Shown: positions 1 through 10,645, numbered from the stretch's first letter. The stretch: 64,000 nucleotides of DNA from Gammaproteobacteria bacterium (GCA_029289235.1 JARFTZ010000001.1:44805-108804), one strand, 5' to 3'. The notes: generated by a model from the sequence alone, not told the origin. A program made the numbers and translations.

Positions 1-851
1 CTTCCACCCGGGTCGTTGCATTGGCGCTGCCGGCTTCTCACGTGATTACCAAGAAGATTATCGTGGCAGCGGGGCAGCGTGAAGAGGAATTGGAGCTTCT
101 GGTTGAGTCGGAGGCAAATCAATATATTCCATTCGCGCTGGACGAGGTGAATCTTGATTTTCAGGTCGTGGGGCCGGCACCCTCGTCTCCGGAAGAGATC
201 GAGGTTCTCATCGCGGCTTCACGCAAAGAGAAGGTGGAGGATCGTGTGGCTGTGGCTGAGTCTGCGGGGCTCAAACCGGCCGTCGTGGATGTCGAGTCCT
301 ATGCTGTGTTGGCGGCGTTGGAGATGGTGGAAAAACAGCTGCCCCAAGGAGGAGCGGGGCAGATTGTCGCGCTGGTTGATGTTGGCGCTAACGTCATGAG
401 CCTTACGGTTCTGCGGGACGGACAGCAACTCTACGCGCGCGAGCAGGCATTTGGCGGAAACCAGCTTACCCAGGATATTGCTCGTCTTTACGGGATGACG
501 TTCGAGGAGGCTGAAACCGAGAAAAGAAGAAATGGTTTGCCTGACAGTTACGAAGCAGAGCTTTTGCAGCCGTTTGTAGAAAATATGGCGCTGGAGGTCT
601 CGCGGGCCTTGCAGTTCTTCTTTACTTCAACCCAGTTCAACAAGGTCGACCACATTGTCCTCGCAGGAGGGTGTGCCGTTCTGCCCGGGGCGGATGAAGT
701 GGTTGCGTCGCGGACGCAAATAAATACCATTGTGGCCAACCCGTTTGCGGATATGGTTCTGTCTGACCGGGTTCGTGCGAAGAGCTTGCTGGTCGACGCG
801 TCATCCCTGATGGTCGCATGTGGCCTGGCTCTGCGGAGGTTTGACGAATGA
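1..851 (+). CDS. pilM: Type IV pilus inner-membrane platform protein PilM (5' partial)
   Basis: This is the C-terminal 282 residues of PilM, the actin-like cytoplasmic ATP-binding protein that binds the N-terminus of PilN and links the pilus motor to the alignment complex. The reading frame is open to the window edge (codons run from base 3), so the true start lies upstream. Visible family features are the VITK segment, the acidic EANQYIPF region, the DVGAN phosphate-binding loop, and the C-terminal LAGGCAVLPG nucleotide-binding loop followed by the NPF motif. The stop overlaps the pilN start as ATGA, which implies translational coupling. The next four genes follow in the standard pilMNOPQ order. 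Identification is firm; only the N-terminal fifth or so is missing. Confidence 0.95.
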   Translation, partial: STRVVALALPASHVITKKIIVAAGQREEELELLVESEANQYIPFALDEVNLDFQVVGPAPSSPEEIEVLIAASRKEKVEDRVAVAESAGLKPAVVDVESYAVLAALEMVEKQLPQGGAGQIVALVDVGANVMSLTVLRDGQQLYAREQAFGGNQLTQDIARLYGMTFEEAETEKRRNGLPDSYEAELLQPFVENMALEVSRALQFFFTSTQFNKVDHIVLAGGCAVLPGADEVVASRTQINTIVANPFADMVLSDRVRAKSLLVDASSLMVACGLALRRFDE

Positions 852-1414
852 TACGTATCAACCTTCTCCCTCACCGGGAAGAGAAACGCAAGGCCAAGCG
901 TCAGCAGTTCTACGGTCTGCTTGGCTTGGTATCAATCCTGGCGGTCCTTGTCGCTTTTCTCGTCTATACGATCATCGATGGGTATGTCTCGGCCCAGAAT
1001 GCAAAGAATGATTTCCTTAAAAAGGAAATTGCGGTGCTCGACAAGCAGATCGACCAGATAAAAAGGCTCAAGGAGCAGACGCAAGCACTTTTGGCTCGGA
1101 AACAGATTATTGAGTCCCTGCAAAGAGACAGGGCAGAAGCGGTTCATTTGCTGAGCGAAGTCGTGAAGCAAATGCCGGAAGGGATTTACATCCGTTCGCT
1201 TAAACAGGATGGAACCAAGATCTCTTTGATCGGTTATGCACAGTCGAATGCGCGGGTTTCGACTTTGATGAGGAATATTGAGGCTTCGCAATGGTTGGAG
1301 CGGCCGCAGCTCATCGAAATCAAGGCAGTGACAGTCGATAAGCGCCGGCTCAATGAATTCAGCATGAATGCCGCGGTCAAGCGAGTGGCGACAAAGGAGC
1401 CTGGCAAGAAATGA
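848..1414 (+). CDS. pilN: Type IV pilus assembly protein PilN
   Basis: This is a 188-residue bitopic inner-membrane protein of the PilMNOP alignment subcomplex. The N-terminus starts MIRINLLPHRE, which carries the INLLP motif that docks into PilM. It is followed by one membrane segment (about residues 22-43), a predicted coiled coil (about 50-100) and a periplasmic ferredoxin-like domain that pairs with PilO. The ATG lies inside the pilM stop (ATGA) and the gene ends in another ATGA overlap with pilO. Length and order match the betaproteobacterial family. Confidence 0.96.
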   Translation: MIRINLLPHREEKRKAKRQQFYGLLGLVSILAVLVAFLVYTIIDGYVSAQNAKNDFLKKEIAVLDKQIDQIKRLKEQTQALLARKQIIESLQRDRAEAVHLLSEVVKQMPEGIYIRSLKQDGTKISLIGYAQSNARVSTLMRNIEASQWLERPQLIEIKAVTVDKRRLNEFSMNAAVKRVATKEPGKK

Positions 1415-2085
1415 AGCCCTCCTCTTTATCTTCCTTGAAACTCAGCTCCGTTCTGGATGATTTTCGCAACCTTAATCCGAAAGATGTCGGTGCATGGCCG
1501 CTTGCTCCTCGCATCGCCGCGCTTGTCGGGCTTTTTGTACTCATCCTGTTCATTGGCTGGTGGGTCTGGTGGAGCGAACAGCTGTCGACGCTCGAGTTGA
1601 AGCGGCAAGAAGAATTGAAACTCAGGGATGAGTACGTCGCAAAGAAATCCCAGGCGGTCAATCTTGATTTGTACGTTCAGCAACTCAATGAAATCGATCG
1701 CTCTTTTGGCGCTCTCTTGAAGCAGTTGCCAAGTAAAGCCGAGGTTGAATCCTTGCTGGTCGAGATTAATCAGTCGGGGATGGGGCGCGGCTTGCAGTTC
1801 GAATTATTCAAGCCGAGGCAAGAGGTGGTTATGGATTTTTACGCCGAACTACCAATTGATGTCAGATTGACCGGGAATTACCATGATTTTGGTGCTTTTG
1901 CCGGTGACATCGGAAAACTGTCGAGGATTGTTACTCTGAACAATCTGGCGATTGTTCCAAACTCCCAGGCGAAAGATGGTTCACTGGTGATGAATGCTGT
2001 TACAAAGACCTTCCGCTATCTCGATGAGGAAGAAATTGCGGCCAAGAAGAAGGCTGCAGCAGCTGCCAAGGGTAAAAAGAAATGA
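1411..2085 (+). CDS. pilO: Type IV pilus assembly protein PilO
   Basis: This 224-residue protein heterodimerises with PilN in the periplasm. It has a short cytoplasmic N-terminus, a single hydrophobic segment around residues 30-50 (rich in Leu, Phe and Trp), a coiled-coil stretch, and a C-terminal periplasmic domain ending in a lysine/alanine-rich tail (residues about 210-224). That basic tail is longer than in many PilO proteins. Start and stop both overlap neighbours by 4 bp (ATGA), consistent with one coupled operon. Family assignment rests on length, topology and position between pilN and pilP. Confidence 0.95.
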   Translation: MKPSSLSSLKLSSVLDDFRNLNPKDVGAWPLAPRIAALVGLFVLILFIGWWVWWSEQLSTLELKRQEELKLRDEYVAKKSQAVNLDLYVQQLNEIDRSFGALLKQLPSKAEVESLLVEINQSGMGRGLQFELFKPRQEVVMDFYAELPIDVRLTGNYHDFGAFAGDIGKLSRIVTLNNLAIVPNSQAKDGSLVMNAVTKTFRYLDEEEIAAKKKAAAAAKGKKK

Positions 2086-2603
2086 AACGACTTCTTGTCA
2101 TCTTGGTGTGCCTTGGGCTCGCGTCGTGTTCCGGCAGCGGTGATCAGGACGCCTTGCGGCAATGGATGAGCACGGCGACGAAGGACATCAAGGGCAAGAT
2201 CCCGCCGCTTCCCCAGGTGAAGCCCTACGAGCCTGTAGCTTATGATGCTGGGAACCTCGTTGATCCATTCAAGCCCTCCAAGATTGCGCCAGAAAAGAGT
2301 GGCAAAGGGGGAGGGAACCAGCCCGATTTCGATCGGCCCAGAGAGCCGCTGGAGGCCTATCCACTGGAATCCCTCAAGTACGTCGGCGTGATGACAAAGA
2401 AGAATGTCTCCTTCGCTATTATTCAGGTCGATGGTGCGTTGTATCAGGTTCGGGCAGGAAACTATCTCGGACAAAATTTTGGGGTGATTACCAAGGTTTC
2501 TGAATCAGAGGTCGTTCTCAAGGAGCTCGTACAAGATCCTGCGGGCGATTGGGTGGAAAGAATGAGTTCCCTGTTGTTGCAGGGATTGGAGGGAGCGAAG
2601 TGA
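2082..2603 (+). CDS. pilP: Type IV pilus lipoprotein PilP
   Basis: This is a 173-residue lipoprotein that bridges PilNO to the PilQ secretin. The signal peptide ends in the lipobox LASC, so Cys16 would be lipidated and the protein anchored in the inner membrane. A proline-rich linker containing a DPFKP motif (about residues 60-66) leads into the compact beta-sandwich HR domain (about 90-165) that contacts the N0 domain of PilQ. The stop codon overlaps the GTG start of pilQ. All expected features are present. Confidence 0.95.
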   Translation: MKRLLVILVCLGLASCSGSGDQDALRQWMSTATKDIKGKIPPLPQVKPYEPVAYDAGNLVDPFKPSKIAPEKSGKGGGNQPDFDRPREPLEAYPLESLKYVGVMTKKNVSFAIIQVDGALYQVRAGNYLGQNFGVITKVSESEVVLKELVQDPAGDWVERMSSLLLQGLEGAK

Positions 2604-4717
2604 AAAAAACGACCGTTGGTTTTTTGATGGCCTTTTGGGCTTGCGTTGTGTTGCCTTGGGGCTCGATATATGCCGAGGAAACTCGTCAGAATTCGATCGA
2701 GTCCATGAGAGTCGTGCAACAGGGCGGGGTTCTCAATCTCAAGTTAACCTTCAAAGAACCTTTGCTTGCTCCGCCGTCCGCATTTAGCGTGGCGAATCCG
2801 GCAAGATTGGCCTTCGACTTCGCGAATACCGCCAATGGCCTTGGAAAGAACAGCCAACTGTTTAACGAAGGTGACTTGAGGAGCGCGAACATCGTCCAGA
2901 CTGATGATCGTACCCGTGTCGTGCTTAATCTCAACCGGGCAATGACCTACGAAACAACCGTTCAGGGCAGTACGTTGCTTCTCGCCTTGACCCCGACAGC
3001 AGGAAAAACATGGCAAGAGGGCGGGGTGGACAAGCCTGTGGAACATTTCTCGCAGGCAGCGGGAGGGCTCTCGGTGGCGAACAGCATACGGGATATCGCT
3101 TTCCGCCGTGGCCGGGATGGCGAAGCGCGGATCGCGGTTGATCTGAGCGACTCGACATCGGGAATCGATATCCGACAGCAAGGGCAGTCGCTGATTGTCG
3201 ATTTTCTGAACGTAAGCGTTCCGGAGGCATTGCGTAAAAAACTGGATGTCACCGATTTCGCGACTCCGGTGGTGTCAGTGGCCACTGTGCAGCAAGGCGC
3301 CAACGTCAGAATGACGATCATGCCGAAAGGATTGTGGGAGCATAACGCCTATCAGACAGACAACCAGTTCGTGGTCGAAGTCAAGCCGGTGATAGAGAAC
3401 CCCAACAAGCTGGTGCAAGGAACCCGGGGGGGGTATCAGGGAGAGAAGCTGTCCCTTAATTTTCAGAATGTCGAAGTTCGTCGTCTGTTGCAAGTGATTG
3501 GCGAGTTTACCGGCATGAACATCGTGGTAAGTGATTCGGTCGGGGGAAATATCACGCTGATTCTTAAAGATGTGCCGTGGGACCAGGCTCTGGACATCAT
3601 CTTGCAGCAGAAGGGGCTTGATATGCGCAAGAACGGCAACGTGATCCTGATTGCACCGCGCGAGGAAATTGCTACAAAAGAAAAACTAGAGTATGAGTCG
3701 AAGGTTCAAATCGGCGACCTCGAGCCGTTGCGCACCGAGAGCTTTCAGATGAATTACATCAAGGGTGCCGACGTCAAGAAACTGTTGACCGACTCCAAAC
3801 AGACGTTGTTGTCCAAACGCGGAAGCGCCTTGCTTGATGACCGCTCGAACATTCTGTTCGTTCAGGATACGCCCAGTCGTCTTGAGGACGTCAGGGCGAT
3901 GATCGCAAAAATTGACGTTCCGGTCCGGCAGGTAATGATCGAGGCGAGAATTGTCGAGGCAGGAGACAGTTTCTCGAAAAACCTGGGAGTCCGTCTGGGT
4001 ACGGGCGCGGTGACGTCAACTTCCTCCCAGGACTCCGTAACGGGGGCGATCTCTACAACGTACACGAAGGAAACCGATCTTGGGTGGATAAATTCCGGTT
4101 CGCGTACGGGTGGGTTGGGTTCGGTCAACCTGCCAGCGTCTCCTTCTGTGGGTTCTGCGGCAACCTACGCTTTTACGCTCTTCAATTCCAAGATGACGAA
4201 GTATCTCGATATTGAGATATCCGCCTTGGAGTCGGATGGGAAAGGAAAGGTGATTTCGAGTCCCCGAGTGATGACGGCAAATCAGGTCGAAGCTCTGATA
4301 GAGCAAGGGGTTGAAATTCCTTATCAGCAAGCCACGAGTTCTGGTGCGACTAGCGTGTCTTTCAGAAAAGCTAATCTTTCACTCAAGGTCAAGCCGCAGA
4401 TCACGCCTGACGGTAAGGTGACAATGACGCTCGATATCAATAAAGACACGCCTAATACCTCTCTGTCGACTGGTTCGGGTGTCGCGATTGACACTAAACA
4501 CGTTAAGACGGAGGTGCTTGTCGAGAATGGAGGAACGGTGGTTATTGGTGGTATCTACACGCAGAAGAAAAATGACACCACCTACCGAGTGCCATTCTTT
4601 GGCGATTTGCCGTATATCGGATGGTTGTTCAAGAACCGGGAGTGGATTGACGACAAAACCGAGTTGCTCGTCTTCATTACACCGAAAATCGTGAATGAAG
4701 GCTTGTCAATGAGATGA
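2600..4717 (+). CDS. pilQ: Type IV pilus outer-membrane secretin PilQ
   Basis: This is the outer-membrane secretin through which the pilus leaves the cell, 705 residues if started at the GTG at 2600. I chose that start because it gives a proper signal peptide (MKKTT, a hydrophobic core, then YAEE) and overlaps the pilP stop as GTGA; upstream in-frame codons would disrupt the signal. In order there are two AMIN peptidoglycan-binding domains (about 35-130 and 160-270), the secretin short N-terminal domain (about 300-370), an N1-type ring domain (about 385-460) and the secretin barrel (about 490-700), with conserved VETALL-like and gate-region sequences. It closes the pil operon and is followed by a terminator. 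Confidence 0.95.
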   Translation: MKKTTVGFLMAFWACVVLPWGSIYAEETRQNSIESMRVVQQGGVLNLKLTFKEPLLAPPSAFSVANPARLAFDFANTANGLGKNSQLFNEGDLRSANIVQTDDRTRVVLNLNRAMTYETTVQGSTLLLALTPTAGKTWQEGGVDKPVEHFSQAAGGLSVANSIRDIAFRRGRDGEARIAVDLSDSTSGIDIRQQGQSLIVDFLNVSVPEALRKKLDVTDFATPVVSVATVQQGANVRMTIMPKGLWEHNAYQTDNQFVVEVKPVIENPNKLVQGTRGGYQGEKLSLNFQNVEVRRLLQVIGEFTGMNIVVSDSVGGNITLILKDVPWDQALDIILQQKGLDMRKNGNVILIAPREEIATKEKLEYESKVQIGDLEPLRTESFQMNYIKGADVKKLLTDSKQTLLSKRGSALLDDRSNILFVQDTPSRLEDVRAMIAKIDVPVRQVMIEARIVEAGDSFSKNLGVRLGTGAVTSTSSQDSVTGAISTTYTKETDLGWINSGSRTGGLGSVNLPASPSVGSAATYAFTLFNSKMTKYLDIEISALESDGKGKVISSPRVMTANQVEALIEQGVEIPYQQATSSGATSVSFRKANLSLKVKPQITPDGKVTMTLDINKDTPNTSLSTGSGVAIDTKHVKTEVLVENGGTVVIGGIYTQKKNDTTYRVPFFGDLPYIGWLFKNREWIDDKTELLVFITPKIVNEGLSMR

Positions 4718-4733
4718 TTTTGCAGTTCAAAGG

Positions 4734-4757
4734 AGCCGGCGGAAGCCGGCTTTTTTT
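4734..4757 (+). terminator. Intrinsic terminator of the pil operon
   Basis: A 7-bp stem (AGCCGGC / GCCGGCT) with a GGAA loop is followed directly by seven T residues, 17 bp after the pilQ stop. It is a textbook Rho-independent terminator and separates pilMNOPQ from aroK. Confidence 0.9.
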
Positions 4758-4807
4758 CGTACGCTTCCGCGCCGAAACAATCGTTAAGCCTACGGTAGAA
4801 TAGTGCT

Positions 4808-5338
4808 GTGGAAAAAAGCACGGAAAACATATACCTGGTAGGGCTGATGGGCGCCGGAAAGACGACGATCGGCCGCTCGCTGGCTAAACGCCTCGAACGT
4901 GGCTTTGTCGATACAGACAAGGAGATAGAGTCACGTACCGGCGTCAGCATCCCGACAATCTTCGAGATTGAAGGTGAGGATGGATTCCGAAAGCGCGAAG
5001 CCCAAATCATTGAGGAGTTTGCGCAAACTTCCGGCCTTGTGGTCGCTACCGGCGGTGGAAGTGTGTTGCGGCAGGAGAATCGCGAAAACATGAGGCGTAG
5101 CGGCCTGGTCATTTATCTGGATGTGCCGCCCCAAACCCTATGGGAAAGAACCAGGAATGATCGGAACCGGCCCTTGCTGCATGTGGCGGATCCTTTGCTT
5201 AAGCTGAATCAGCTTTTTTCGGTACGTGATCCTTTGTATCGGGAAGTCGCCGAATTGGTCGTGGATGGCAGTCGCATGAGCGCGCAGGGGGTTCTTCAGT
5301 ACTTGTTGCGGGAGGTGGAAAACAGATGGAAACGCTGA
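4808..5338 (+). CDS. aroK: Shikimate kinase AroK
   Basis: This 176-residue cytoplasmic enzyme phosphorylates shikimate to shikimate 3-phosphate in aromatic amino-acid synthesis. The P-loop GLMGAGKTT is at about residues 12-20, followed by the DTDKEIE shikimate-binding/Mg motif and the GGG loop (TGGGS) near residue 80. The start is GTG at 4808, which places the P-loop at the usual distance from the N-terminus. A TAGAAT hexamer at 4796-4801 could be a -10 box, but would give an almost leaderless transcript. The 3' end overlaps aroB by 13 bp, so the two are co-translated. The pilQ-aroK-aroB order is common in Gamma- and Betaproteobacteria. Confidence 0.97.
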   Translation: MEKSTENIYLVGLMGAGKTTIGRSLAKRLERGFVDTDKEIESRTGVSIPTIFEIEGEDGFRKREAQIIEEFAQTSGLVVATGGGSVLRQENRENMRRSGLVIYLDVPPQTLWERTRNDRNRPLLHVADPLLKLNQLFSVRDPLYREVAELVVDGSRMSAQGVLQYLLREVENRWKR

Positions 5339-6414
5339 CGGTTTCTCTTGGATCGCGTTCCTATCCGATTTTCATCGGCGCGGGTGTCTCAAAGGATGCC
5401 GAAGCACTTCTGCGGTTTTTGTCTTTGCCGAAGGTGGCGGTGATTTCCAATTCCGTCGTCGCACCTCTCTATCTTGAGAAATTCAAAGAGACTCTCCGTG
5501 GAGCGGGGGTTGATGTGCTGGAAATAGTCCTTCCTGACGGTGAGAGATTCAAGGACTGGCAGACACTGAACAAGGTCTTCGATGCATTGGTAGAGAATTC
5601 GTGCGAGCGGTCGACAACGTTGATCGCGCTCGGCGGTGGCGTCGTCGGAGACATGACTGGTTTTGCCGCAGCCTGCTATCAGCGCGGAGCTCCATTCATC
5701 CAGGTGCCTACAACGCTATTGGCTCAAGTTGATTCTTCCGTTGGTGGCAAAACGGCGATTAACCATCCGCAAGGCAAAAACATGATAGGTGCGTTCTATC
5801 AGCCAAAGGTTGTGTTTGCCGATACCGATTACCTGGCCTCGCTTCCGCAGCGCGAACTGAGCGCCGGACTCGCCGAAGTCATCAAATACGGTTTGATTCG
5901 TGATTTACCCTTCCTGGAATGGATTGAAGCCAATCTCGCAGGCTTGTTGGAAAAGGATCAATCGCTGCTTGAACATGCGGTATACCGCTCGTGTGTGAAT
6001 AAGGCAGAAATTGTCGCTTCCGATGAGAAGGAACTGGGGGTTCGGGCCTTTCTTAACCTGGGTCACACTTTCGGGCACGCGATCGAAACCGGCGTCGGAT
6101 ATGGAATGTGGTTGCACGGGGAGGCGGTTGCTGCGGGCACTGTCATGGCGCTTGAACTGTCAAGAAGGCTCGGGTGGGTCGACCGTATTTCGCTTGAGCG
6201 TGTAAAAGAGCTGTTCCAGCGTGCTGGATTGCCTACCCGTGGCCCGGATTTGGGCTGTGCGCGCTATCTCGAGCTGATGCAGCACGATAAGAAGGTTGTG
6301 AATGCCAAGCTCCGCCTGGTGTTGCTGAAGAGAGTGGGCGAGGCCGTGCTTTGTGAAGACGTGCCACTCACTGAAGTTTCACAAGCGATCGAGGCCTGCG
6401 TCGGCCGTGAGTGA
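5326..6414 (+). CDS. aroB: 3-dehydroquinate synthase AroB
   Basis: This 362-residue NAD- and metal-dependent enzyme converts DAHP to 3-dehydroquinate, the second step of the shikimate pathway. Visible family signatures are DGERFKDW, the glycine-rich [13 protein letters not shown] loop, [16 protein letters not shown], and the metal-binding GHTFGHAIE histidines near residue 250. Full length. The ATG lies within the aroK 3' end, and the 3' end overlaps the GTG start of dgt by 8 bp. Confidence 0.98.
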   Translation: METLTVSLGSRSYPIFIGAGVSKDAEALLRFLSLPKVAVISNSVVAPLYLEKFKETLRGAGVDVLEIVLPDGERFKDWQTLNKVFDALVENSCERSTTLIALGGGVVGDMTGFAAACYQRGAPFIQVPTTLLAQVDSSVGGKTAINHPQGKNMIGAFYQPKVVFADTDYLASLPQRELSAGLAEVIKYGLIRDLPFLEWIEANLAGLLEKDQSLLEHAVYRSCVNKAEIVASDEKELGVRAFLNLGHTFGHAIETGVGYGMWLHGEAVAAGTVMALELSRRLGWVDRISLERVKELFQRAGLPTRGPDLGCARYLELMQHDKKVVNAKLRLVLLKRVGEAVLCEDVPLTEVSQAIEACVGRE

Positions 6415-7522
6415 ATTGGCGTCTTATGCGGCGAGTTCCGCTAACTCTCGCGGGCGCCGCTATCTTGAGGCAGCGCCCGATTATCGCAGCGAATTTCAGC
6501 GGGACCGGGACCGGATTGTGCACTCAACTGCCTTTCGTCGGCTTGAGTACAAGACCCAGGTCTTTGTGAATCATGAGGGCGATCTATTCCGCACTCGCCT
6601 GACGCATAGCCTCGAGGTTGCCCAAATTGCGCGCGGCATTGCGAGGGCGTTGCGCTTGAACGAAGATCTCGTCGAGGCGGTTTCGCTGGCGCATGACCTT
6701 GGCCACACTCCGTTCGGCCACGCCGGCCAGGATGCGCTCAACGTATGTATGTCGGACTACGGTGGATTTGAGCACAATCTGCAGAGCCTGCGCATCGTTG
6801 ATGAGCTTGAGGAGCGATATGCTGCATTCGCGGGTTTGAATCTGTGTTTTGAAACCCGCGAAGGGATCGTCAAGCATTGTTCGCTCGATATGGCGCGCAA
6901 GCTTGGCGAACTTGGCGCGCGTTTCTTATCCGGCCAGCAGCCTTCGCTCGAGGCGCAGATCTGCAATCTTGCCGACGAAATTGCCTATAACAATCACGAC
7001 ATCGACGACGGCTTGCGATCGGGGCTTCTTTCGCCTGATCAGTTGATGAGCGTCTCGCTTTTTCACGAACACTTTCAACGGGTACAGTCATCCTCGCCTG
7101 ATCTGCCGGGACGGCGACTGATTTACGAGACCGTCAGAAGAATGATCAACGCACTGGTCTGCGATCTGATCGAGACAACCCAGAGCAATATCGCCCGTAG
7201 CAGACCGGAAACTCTTGCGGATATTCGTCTGGCCGGGAAGCTGGTTGGCTTCTCCAGCGCCATGCGGGAGGCGCAACACGAAATGAAGCGATTCTTGCGG
7301 GAGAATCTCTATCAGCATTATCAGGTTTTACGGATGACCAAGAAAGCGCACAGAATTGTGGCCGACCTGTTTTCCGCCTTTTTGAGCGATCCCCGCCTTT
7401 TACCCGAAGAATATCGGGATCGCGGGGATCAACCCAGGCGGGTTGCTGACTACGTAGCGGGAATGACCGATCGCTACGCGATGAAGGAACATCGGCGACT
7501 GTTTGCCGTTGGCGAAATTTGA
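6407..7522 (+). CDS. dgt: dGTP triphosphohydrolase-like HD-domain protein
   Basis: This is an HD-superfamily hydrolase that splits dNTPs (classically dGTP) to the nucleoside and triphosphate. From the GTG at 6407 it is 371 residues and begins [19 protein letters not shown], which matches the usual N-terminus of the short Dgt-like family; an upstream ATG at 6353 lies deep inside aroB and is unlikely. The conserved HRD..R block ([20 protein letters not shown]) and the HD metal site (TRLTHSLEV, then [15 protein letters not shown]) are intact. It belongs to the deoxyguanosinetriphosphate triphosphohydrolase-like proteins that follow aroB in many Betaproteobacteria. Overlap with aroB suggests a single aroK-aroB-dgt transcript. 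Confidence 0.93.
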   Translation: MSELASYAASSANSRGRRYLEAAPDYRSEFQRDRDRIVHSTAFRRLEYKTQVFVNHEGDLFRTRLTHSLEVAQIARGIARALRLNEDLVEAVSLAHDLGHTPFGHAGQDALNVCMSDYGGFEHNLQSLRIVDELEERYAAFAGLNLCFETREGIVKHCSLDMARKLGELGARFLSGQQPSLEAQICNLADEIAYNNHDIDDGLRSGLLSPDQLMSVSLFHEHFQRVQSSSPDLPGRRLIYETVRRMINALVCDLIETTQSNIARSRPETLADIRLAGKLVGFSSAMREAQHEMKRFLRENLYQHYQVLRMTKKAHRIVADLFSAFLSDPRLLPEEYRDRGDQPRRVADYVAGMTDRYAMKEHRRLFAVGEI

Positions 7523-7550
7523 TGCGGTAGCGCCGGGGAAATTGAAGAGC

Positions 7551-7586
7551 AAAAAAGGAACGCCCGCAATTGCGGGCGTTCCTTTT
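7551..7586. terminator. Bidirectional intrinsic terminator between dgt and pntB
   Basis: A perfect 13-bp inverted repeat (GGAACGCCCGCAA and its complement) is flanked by six A residues on the left and four T residues on the right, so it can terminate both the dgt transcript (plus) and the pntAB transcript (minus) between convergent genes. Confidence 0.9.
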
Positions 7587-7612
7587 GTCGAAGGCTGGCG
7601 GAGCGCGGAACG

Positions 7613-9034
7613 CTACTCAGCCGCCTTGAGCGCTACGAAGACTTCTTCCAGCATCTTCTTCGCGTCGCCGAAGAGCATGCGGTTGTTGTCCTTGTAGAAC
7701 AGCGGGTTGTCTACGCCGGCGTACCCGGATGCCATGCTGCGCTTCATCACGATCGAGGTTTTGGCCTTCCAGACCTCCAGCACAGGCATGCCGGCGATCG
7801 GGCTGGCCGGATCCTCCTGTGCGGCCGGGTTCACGATGTCGTTGGCACCGATCACCATGGCTACGTCGGTTTCCGGGAAGTCCTCGTTCAATTCGTCCAT
7901 CTCGAAGACGATGTCGTACGGCACCTTGGCTTCAGCGAGCAGAACGTTCATGTGGCCGGGCATACGGCCGGCGACCGGATGGATGCCAAAGCGGACATTG
8001 ACACCCTTCTCGCGCAAGTACTCGGTGATCTCGTACACCGTATGCTGGGCCTGCGCAACGGCCATGCCATACCCCGGGACGATGATGACGTTTTTCGCTT
8101 CACGCAACAGGTCGGCTGTTTCCGTCGCCGAAACCGCGACAACCTCGCCGGCAGGTTGCACCGAGCCGCTGGCGGCCGGCGCCGGAGCGCCACCGTCGGA
8201 ACCGAAGCCTCCGGCAATGACGCTCAGGAAATTACGGTTCATCGCATTGCACATGATGTACGACAGGATCGCGCCGGAAGACCCGACCAGAGCGCCGGTA
8301 ACGATCAGAAGGTCATTCGACAGCATGAAGCCCGTTGCCGCGGCAGCCCAGCCAGAATAACTGTTGAGCATCGAGACCACGACCGGCATATCGGCACCGC
8401 CGATGGCCATGACCATATGCACGCCGAAGAGCAGCGAGATGATGGTCATCACGATCAGCGGGGTCATGCCCTGGGCGATCGTGCCGGCGTGCAGGAACTC
8501 GCGGCCGAAGTAGATCACGATCAGCAAACCCGCCAGATTCAGGAAGTGGCGACCGGGCAACAGCACTGGCTTGCCGCCGATCTTGCCCGAGAGCTTGCCG
8601 AAGGCAATGACCGAACCCGAGAAGGTCACCGCGCCGATGAGGATGCCGACGTAGATCTCGATCTCGTGAATTGCCTTTTCGGCACCGGTGTAGGCGATCG
8701 AGGTGTCGATGTAGCTGGCAAAGCCGACGAGGCAGGCGGCGAGACCGACCATGCTGTGCATCAGGGCAACGAGTTCGGGCATCTGTGTCATCTTGACGAC
8801 ACGTGCGGCGTAGAGACCAACCGCGCCACCAACGACCATCGCACCGATGATCCAGGGGAGCCCCCCGGCGACGACACGCGGTCCGAAGACGGTGGCGAGT
8901 ACGGCGATGGTCATCCCGATGATGCCGTACAGGTTGCCGCGCCGGGCGGTTTCCTGGTTGGACAGGCCGCCGAGGCAGAGGATGAAGAGGATGGTTGCCC
9001 CAAGATAGGAGACTGTGGCCAAACTTGCAGACAT
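7613..9034 (-). CDS. pntB: NAD(P) transhydrogenase subunit beta PntB
   Basis: This 473-residue inner-membrane subunit carries the proton channel and the NADP(H)-binding domain III. The N-terminal two thirds are about nine hydrophobic helices; the soluble C-terminal domain has the NADP-binding [10 protein letters not shown] loop (about residue 325), the IGANDIVNP motif and the conserved [13 protein letters not shown] segment near the end. It follows pntA by 12 bp with a clear AAGGAG ribosome-binding site, so the two are one operon. The enzyme couples the proton gradient to NADPH formation, supplying reductant for the adjacent NADPH-using glutamate synthase. Confidence 0.97.
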   Translation of the reverse strand: MSASLATVSYLGATILFILCLGGLSNQETARRGNLYGIIGMTIAVLATVFGPRVVAGGLPWIIGAMVVGGAVGLYAARVVKMTQMPELVALMHSMVGLAACLVGFASYIDTSIAYTGAEKAIHEIEIYVGILIGAVTFSGSVIAFGKLSGKIGGKPVLLPGRHFLNLAGLLIVIYFGREFLHAGTIAQGMTPLIVMTIISLLFGVHMVMAIGGADMPVVVSMLNSYSGWAAAATGFMLSNDLLIVTGALVGSSGAILSYIMCNAMNRNFLSVIAGGFGSDGGAPAPAASGSVQPAGEVVAVSATETADLLREAKNVIIVPGYGMAVAQAQHTVYEITEYLREKGVNVRFGIHPVAGRMPGHMNVLLAEAKVPYDIVFEMDELNEDFPETDVAMVIGANDIVNPAAQEDPASPIAGMPVLEVWKAKTSIVMKRSMASGYAGVDNPLFYKDNNRMLFGDAKKMLEEVFVALKAAE

Positions 9035-9046
9035 GGTGTTTTCTCC

Positions 9047-10645
9047 TTACTTGCGGAACATTTCCAGCATGCGCCGGGTGACGGCGAAACCGCCGAACAT
9101 GTTGATGGTGGAAAGCACAATCGCGCCGAGGGCCAGCCAGCGGATGAGGTCATCCGGACGGTCGCCTCCGCCACTGAGTGGCGGAGCGATCTGTACCAAC
9201 GCTCCTATGGCGATGATGCTGCTCACCGCATTGGTAACACTCATCAGCGGCGTGTGCAGAGCGGGCTTGACGTTCCAGACGACCATGTAGCCGACGAAGC
9301 AGGCCAGGACGAATACGGTGAAGTGTCCGAGGAACGCTTCAGGGGCGAAGGCGCCAACGAGCCAGAACAGGATCGCGCCGATGCCGAAGAAGACCGCTGC
9401 CTTGCCGGCTGGCATTGCTTCGCTGCTACCACCATGTCCGTGTCCCTGCGCCTTCTTCACCACGACCGGCGCTTCGGCTGCCGGCTTGGCGGCAGGCGGT
9501 GGGGCCGGCTGCTTCAGCGGTGGGGCGGGCCAGGTGATGGCGCCCTCCTTGATTACCGTCAGGCCGCGTATTGCGTCGTCTTCCATGTTGACGTTGATCT
9601 GGCCATCCTTGCTCTTGCACAACTCTTCGGTCAGGCGCAGCAGGTTGTTTGCGTAGGCCGTCGAGGCTTGCTTGGCGAGACGACTGGGCAGGTCGGTGTA
9701 GCCAATGATGGTGACGCCATGCTTGACGACGGCCTTGCCGGGTTCGGTCAGTTCGCAGTTACCGCCTTGTTCGCCCGCCATGTCGACGATGACGCTGCCG
9801 GGCTTCATGCTCTGTACCATTTCGGCGGTGATGAGCTTGGGCGCCGGCTTGCCTGGAATCAGGGCGGTGGTGATGATGATGTCGACTTCGCGGGCCTGCT
9901 TCGCGTACATCTCGCGCTGGGCCTGCTGGAAGCCTTCGCTCATGACTTTGGCATATCCGCCGCCGCCGGAACCGTCTTCTTCGTAATCGACCTTGACGAA
10001 TTCGCCGCCGAGCGACTTGACCTGATCAGCAACTTCCGCGCGGGTGTCGTTGGCGCGGACGATTGCACCGAGGTTGGCCGCAGTTCCAATCGCGGCCAGG
10101 CCGGCAACGCCGGCACCGGCGATGAAGACCTTGGCCGGAGGAACCTTGCCGGCGGCGGTCATCTGGCCGTTGAAGAAGCGGCCGAAAGCATTGGCCGCTT
10201 CGATGACGGCACGGTAACCGCTGATGCCGTTCATGGAGGTCAGAGCGTCCATCTTCTGGGCGCGCGAGAGCAGGCGTGGCAGGCAGTCGATGGCGAGAAC
10301 AGTCGCCTTCCTTGCGGCAAGCTTTTGCATCAGATCCGGATGCTGGGCGGGCCAGACGAAGGAGATCAGGGCGCCGCCTTCGCGCAGTAAGGCGACTTCC
10401 TCGTCGCTCGGGGCGCGCACCTTGAAGACAATGTCCGAGGTTGCCCACAGGGTGGGGGCGTCCGCCACCACCTCAGCACCCGCGGCGCGGTAGGTGTCGT
10501 CGCTGAAATTGGCGTGTTCGCCAGCGCCGGATTCAATTGCTACCTTGAATCCCAGCTTGATCAGTTTTTCGACCACCTCGGGGACCGTCGCAACACGTTT
10601 CTCCCCGGGGAATATCTCACGTGGAACTCCGATACAAAGTGACAT
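9047..10645 (-). CDS. pntA: NAD(P) transhydrogenase subunit alpha PntA (fused type)
   Basis: This 532-residue alpha subunit combines the NAD(H)-binding domain I (residues about 1-385) with the four-helix membrane domain (about 430-530), as in E. coli; in many other bacteria these are two separate proteins. It begins [19 protein letters not shown], has the RDQDG-region equivalent and the [13 protein letters not shown]ossmann loop, and an alanine/proline-rich linker with a short His/Gly stretch before the membrane part. A GGAG ribosome-binding site lies just upstream of the ATG. Confidence 0.97.
   Translation of the reverse strand: MSLCIGVPREIFPGEKRVATVPEVVEKLIKLGFKVAIESGAGEHANFSDDTYRAAGAEVVADAPTLWATSDIVFKVRAPSDEEVALLREGGALISFVWPAQHPDLMQKLAARKATVLAIDCLPRLLSRAQKMDALTSMNGISGYRAVIEAANAFGRFFNGQMTAAGKVPPAKVFIAGAGVAGLAAIGTAANLGAIVRANDTRAEVADQVKSLGGEFVKVDYEEDGSGGGGYAKVMSEGFQQAQREMYAKQAREVDIIITTALIPGKPAPKLITAEMVQSMKPGSVIVDMAGEQGGNCELTEPGKAVVKHGVTIIGYTDLPSRLAKQASTAYANNLLRLTEELCKSKDGQINVNMEDDAIRGLTVIKEGAITWPAPPLKQPAPPPAAKPAAEAPVVVKKAQGHGHGGSSEAMPAGKAAVFFGIGAILFWLVGAFAPEAFLGHFTVFVLACFVGYMVVWNVKPALHTPLMSVTNAVSSIIAIGALVQIAPPLSGGGDRPDDLIRWLALGAIVLSTINMFGGFAVTRRMLEMFRK

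Noticed and set aside
7952..10390. 812-codon open frame on the plus strand across pntB and pntA
   Set aside because: Antisense to two complete membrane-protein genes; composition is Asp/His/Arg-rich and not protein-like.
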